Shown here piece after piece: positions 5,620 to 6,383 of a DNA stretch of 6,383 nt. Source of the DNA: Prevotellaceae bacterium UBA4336 (GTDB lineage Bacteria; Bacteroidota; Bacteroidia; Bacteroidales; Bacteroidaceae); NCBI GenBank assembly GCA_002394305.1, contig DGTM01000038.1, forward strand, positions 54,507 through 60,889, in the 5' to 3' direction. Positions within the stretch are counted from its first letter, which is position 1. Each line of letters starts with the position of its first letter. A model generated the notes under the pieces. The model was not told the origin of the DNA. It made no database searches and saw only the letters and a program-made list of their open reading frames with translations. A program made the translations under genes and the position numbers.

Positions 5620-6383
5620 ATCGTCTTCTCAATCTGGTAGCTGTTGCGTTCGGGAGCATTACGGCTGATGAGCTCGCCCAGGAAGCCTGCCACGAAAAGC
5701 TGTGTGCCGAGTATCATCATGGTCAGGGCAATGTAGAAGTAGGGACTGTTGGTGACGAGGGGGTGGGGGATGCCTTTCGCCAGGCAGTAGAGCTTCGTGC
5801 CGCCCACCATCGTGACAGCCAGCAAGCCGACGAGGAACATCAGGGTGCCGACGAAGCCGAAGACATGCATGGGCTTGAGGCCGAAGCTGCCGAGGAACCA
5901 GAGAGTGAGCAGGTCGAGGTAGCCATTGACAAAACGGTTCAGCCCCATGAACTTCGACTTGCCGAACTTGCGGGCCTGATGGTGAACCTTCTTCTCTCCG
6001 ATGCGAGTGAAGCCGGCGTTCTTAGCCAGATAGGGGATATAGCGGTGCATCTCGCCATAGACCTCGATGTTCTTCACCACTTCGCTGCGATAGGCCTTCA
6101 GCCCGCAGTTGAAGTCGTGCAGGTTGTGTATGCCGCTCACTTGGCGGGCCGTGGCGTTGAAGAGCTTCGTAGGAATGGTCTTCGACAGGGGGTCACCCTT
6201 GCGGCGGTTCATCTTGTAGCCGCTCACCAGGTCGTAGCCTTCCTGCGTTATCATACGGTAGAGCTCCGGGATTTCGTCGGGCGAGTCCTGCAGGTCGGCA
6301 TCCATCGTGATGACCACCCTGCCCTTAGCTGCACCGAAGCCGCAATGGAGGGCGGGACTCTTGCCGTAGTTGCGGCGGAACTT
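5616..6383 (-). CDS. Glycosyltransferase family 2, GtrB/DPM1-like, 5' partial (255 aa visible)
   Basis: The enzyme probably transfers a sugar from a nucleotide donor to a polyprenyl phosphate at the inner face of the cytoplasmic membrane, feeding envelope glycan synthesis. The reading frame is open to the right edge, and the first visible residues KFRRNYGKSPALHCGFGAAKGR already match the family, so the N-terminal nucleotide-binding strand lies outside the window. Counting visible residues, the DAD metal-binding motif is at 28-30 in VVITMDADLQD, the HDFNCGLKAYR acceptor-side segment is at 89-99, and RKFGKSKFMGLNR is at 138-150. Two membrane helices follow, about 174-194 and 216-238, and the tail ends LISRNAPERNSYQIEKTI. 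That architecture resembles GtrB-like undecaprenyl-phosphate glycosyltransferases. A GTG at 6317 is not the real start because it would cut into the catalytic core. Sugar and acceptor cannot be told from the sequence. Confidence 0.92.
   Translation of the reverse strand, partial: KFRRNYGKSPALHCGFGAAKGRVVITMDADLQDSPDEIPELYRMITQEGYDLVSGYKMNRRKGDPLSKTIPTKLFNATARQVSGIHNLHDFNCGLKAYRSEVVKNIEVYGEMHRYIPYLAKNAGFTRIGEKKVHHQARKFGKSKFMGLNRFVNGYLDLLTLWFLGSFGLKPMHVFGFVGTLMFLVGLLAVTMVGGTKLYCLAKGIPHPLVTNSPYFYIALTMMILGTQLFVAGFLGELISRNAPERNSYQIEKTI

Overview
The window is about 6.4 kb of moderately GC-rich DNA from a member of the Bacteroidales, probably Prevotellaceae-like. The evidence is the pairing of two small envelope proteins that resemble the Bacteroidetes families DUF6452 and DUF6048, a Crp/Fnr regulator with the helix-turn-helix style common in this phylum, a deoxycytidylate deaminase very close in sequence to Bacteroides proteins as I recall them, and start sites without clear Shine-Dalgarno motifs. 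Genus cannot be fixed from the sequence alone.

All genes lie on the minus strand and are packed like a single transcription unit, read from the right edge to the left. In transcription order they are: a family 2 glycosyltransferase with two C-terminal membrane helices, whose 5' end is cut by the window edge (5616-6383); a small lipoprotein, DUF6452-like (5161-5619); an exported beta-rich protein, DUF6048-like (4368-5198); a membrane-anchored FAD:protein FMN transferase, ApbE (3349-4371); a Crp/Fnr-type regulator (2602-3342); and an 818-residue protein made of a complete M3-family metallopeptidase joined in frame to a complete dCMP deaminase (149-2605). Three of the five junctions are ATGA four-base stop/start overlaps, one is a 6-base gap, and one is a longer overlap whose true start is uncertain. 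No internal promoter space exists, so any promoter lies beyond the right edge or inside coding sequence.

The left 148 bases are non-coding. They hold a short tandem array (8-67) of a 22-bp unit, two identical copies and a shortened third. On the minus strand each copy can fold into a hairpin and two carry a run of six T. It sits about 80 bases past the last stop codon and may end the operon transcript.

The first four genes act at the cell envelope: a lipid-linked sugar transferase, a lipoprotein, an exported outer-membrane-like protein and a flavinylating enzyme. The last two products are cytosolic: a transcription factor and a peptidase/nucleotide deaminase. No single pathway unites them. 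The most unusual feature is the peptidase-deaminase fusion, because the two enzyme activities are normally carried by separate proteins with no known shared pathway.
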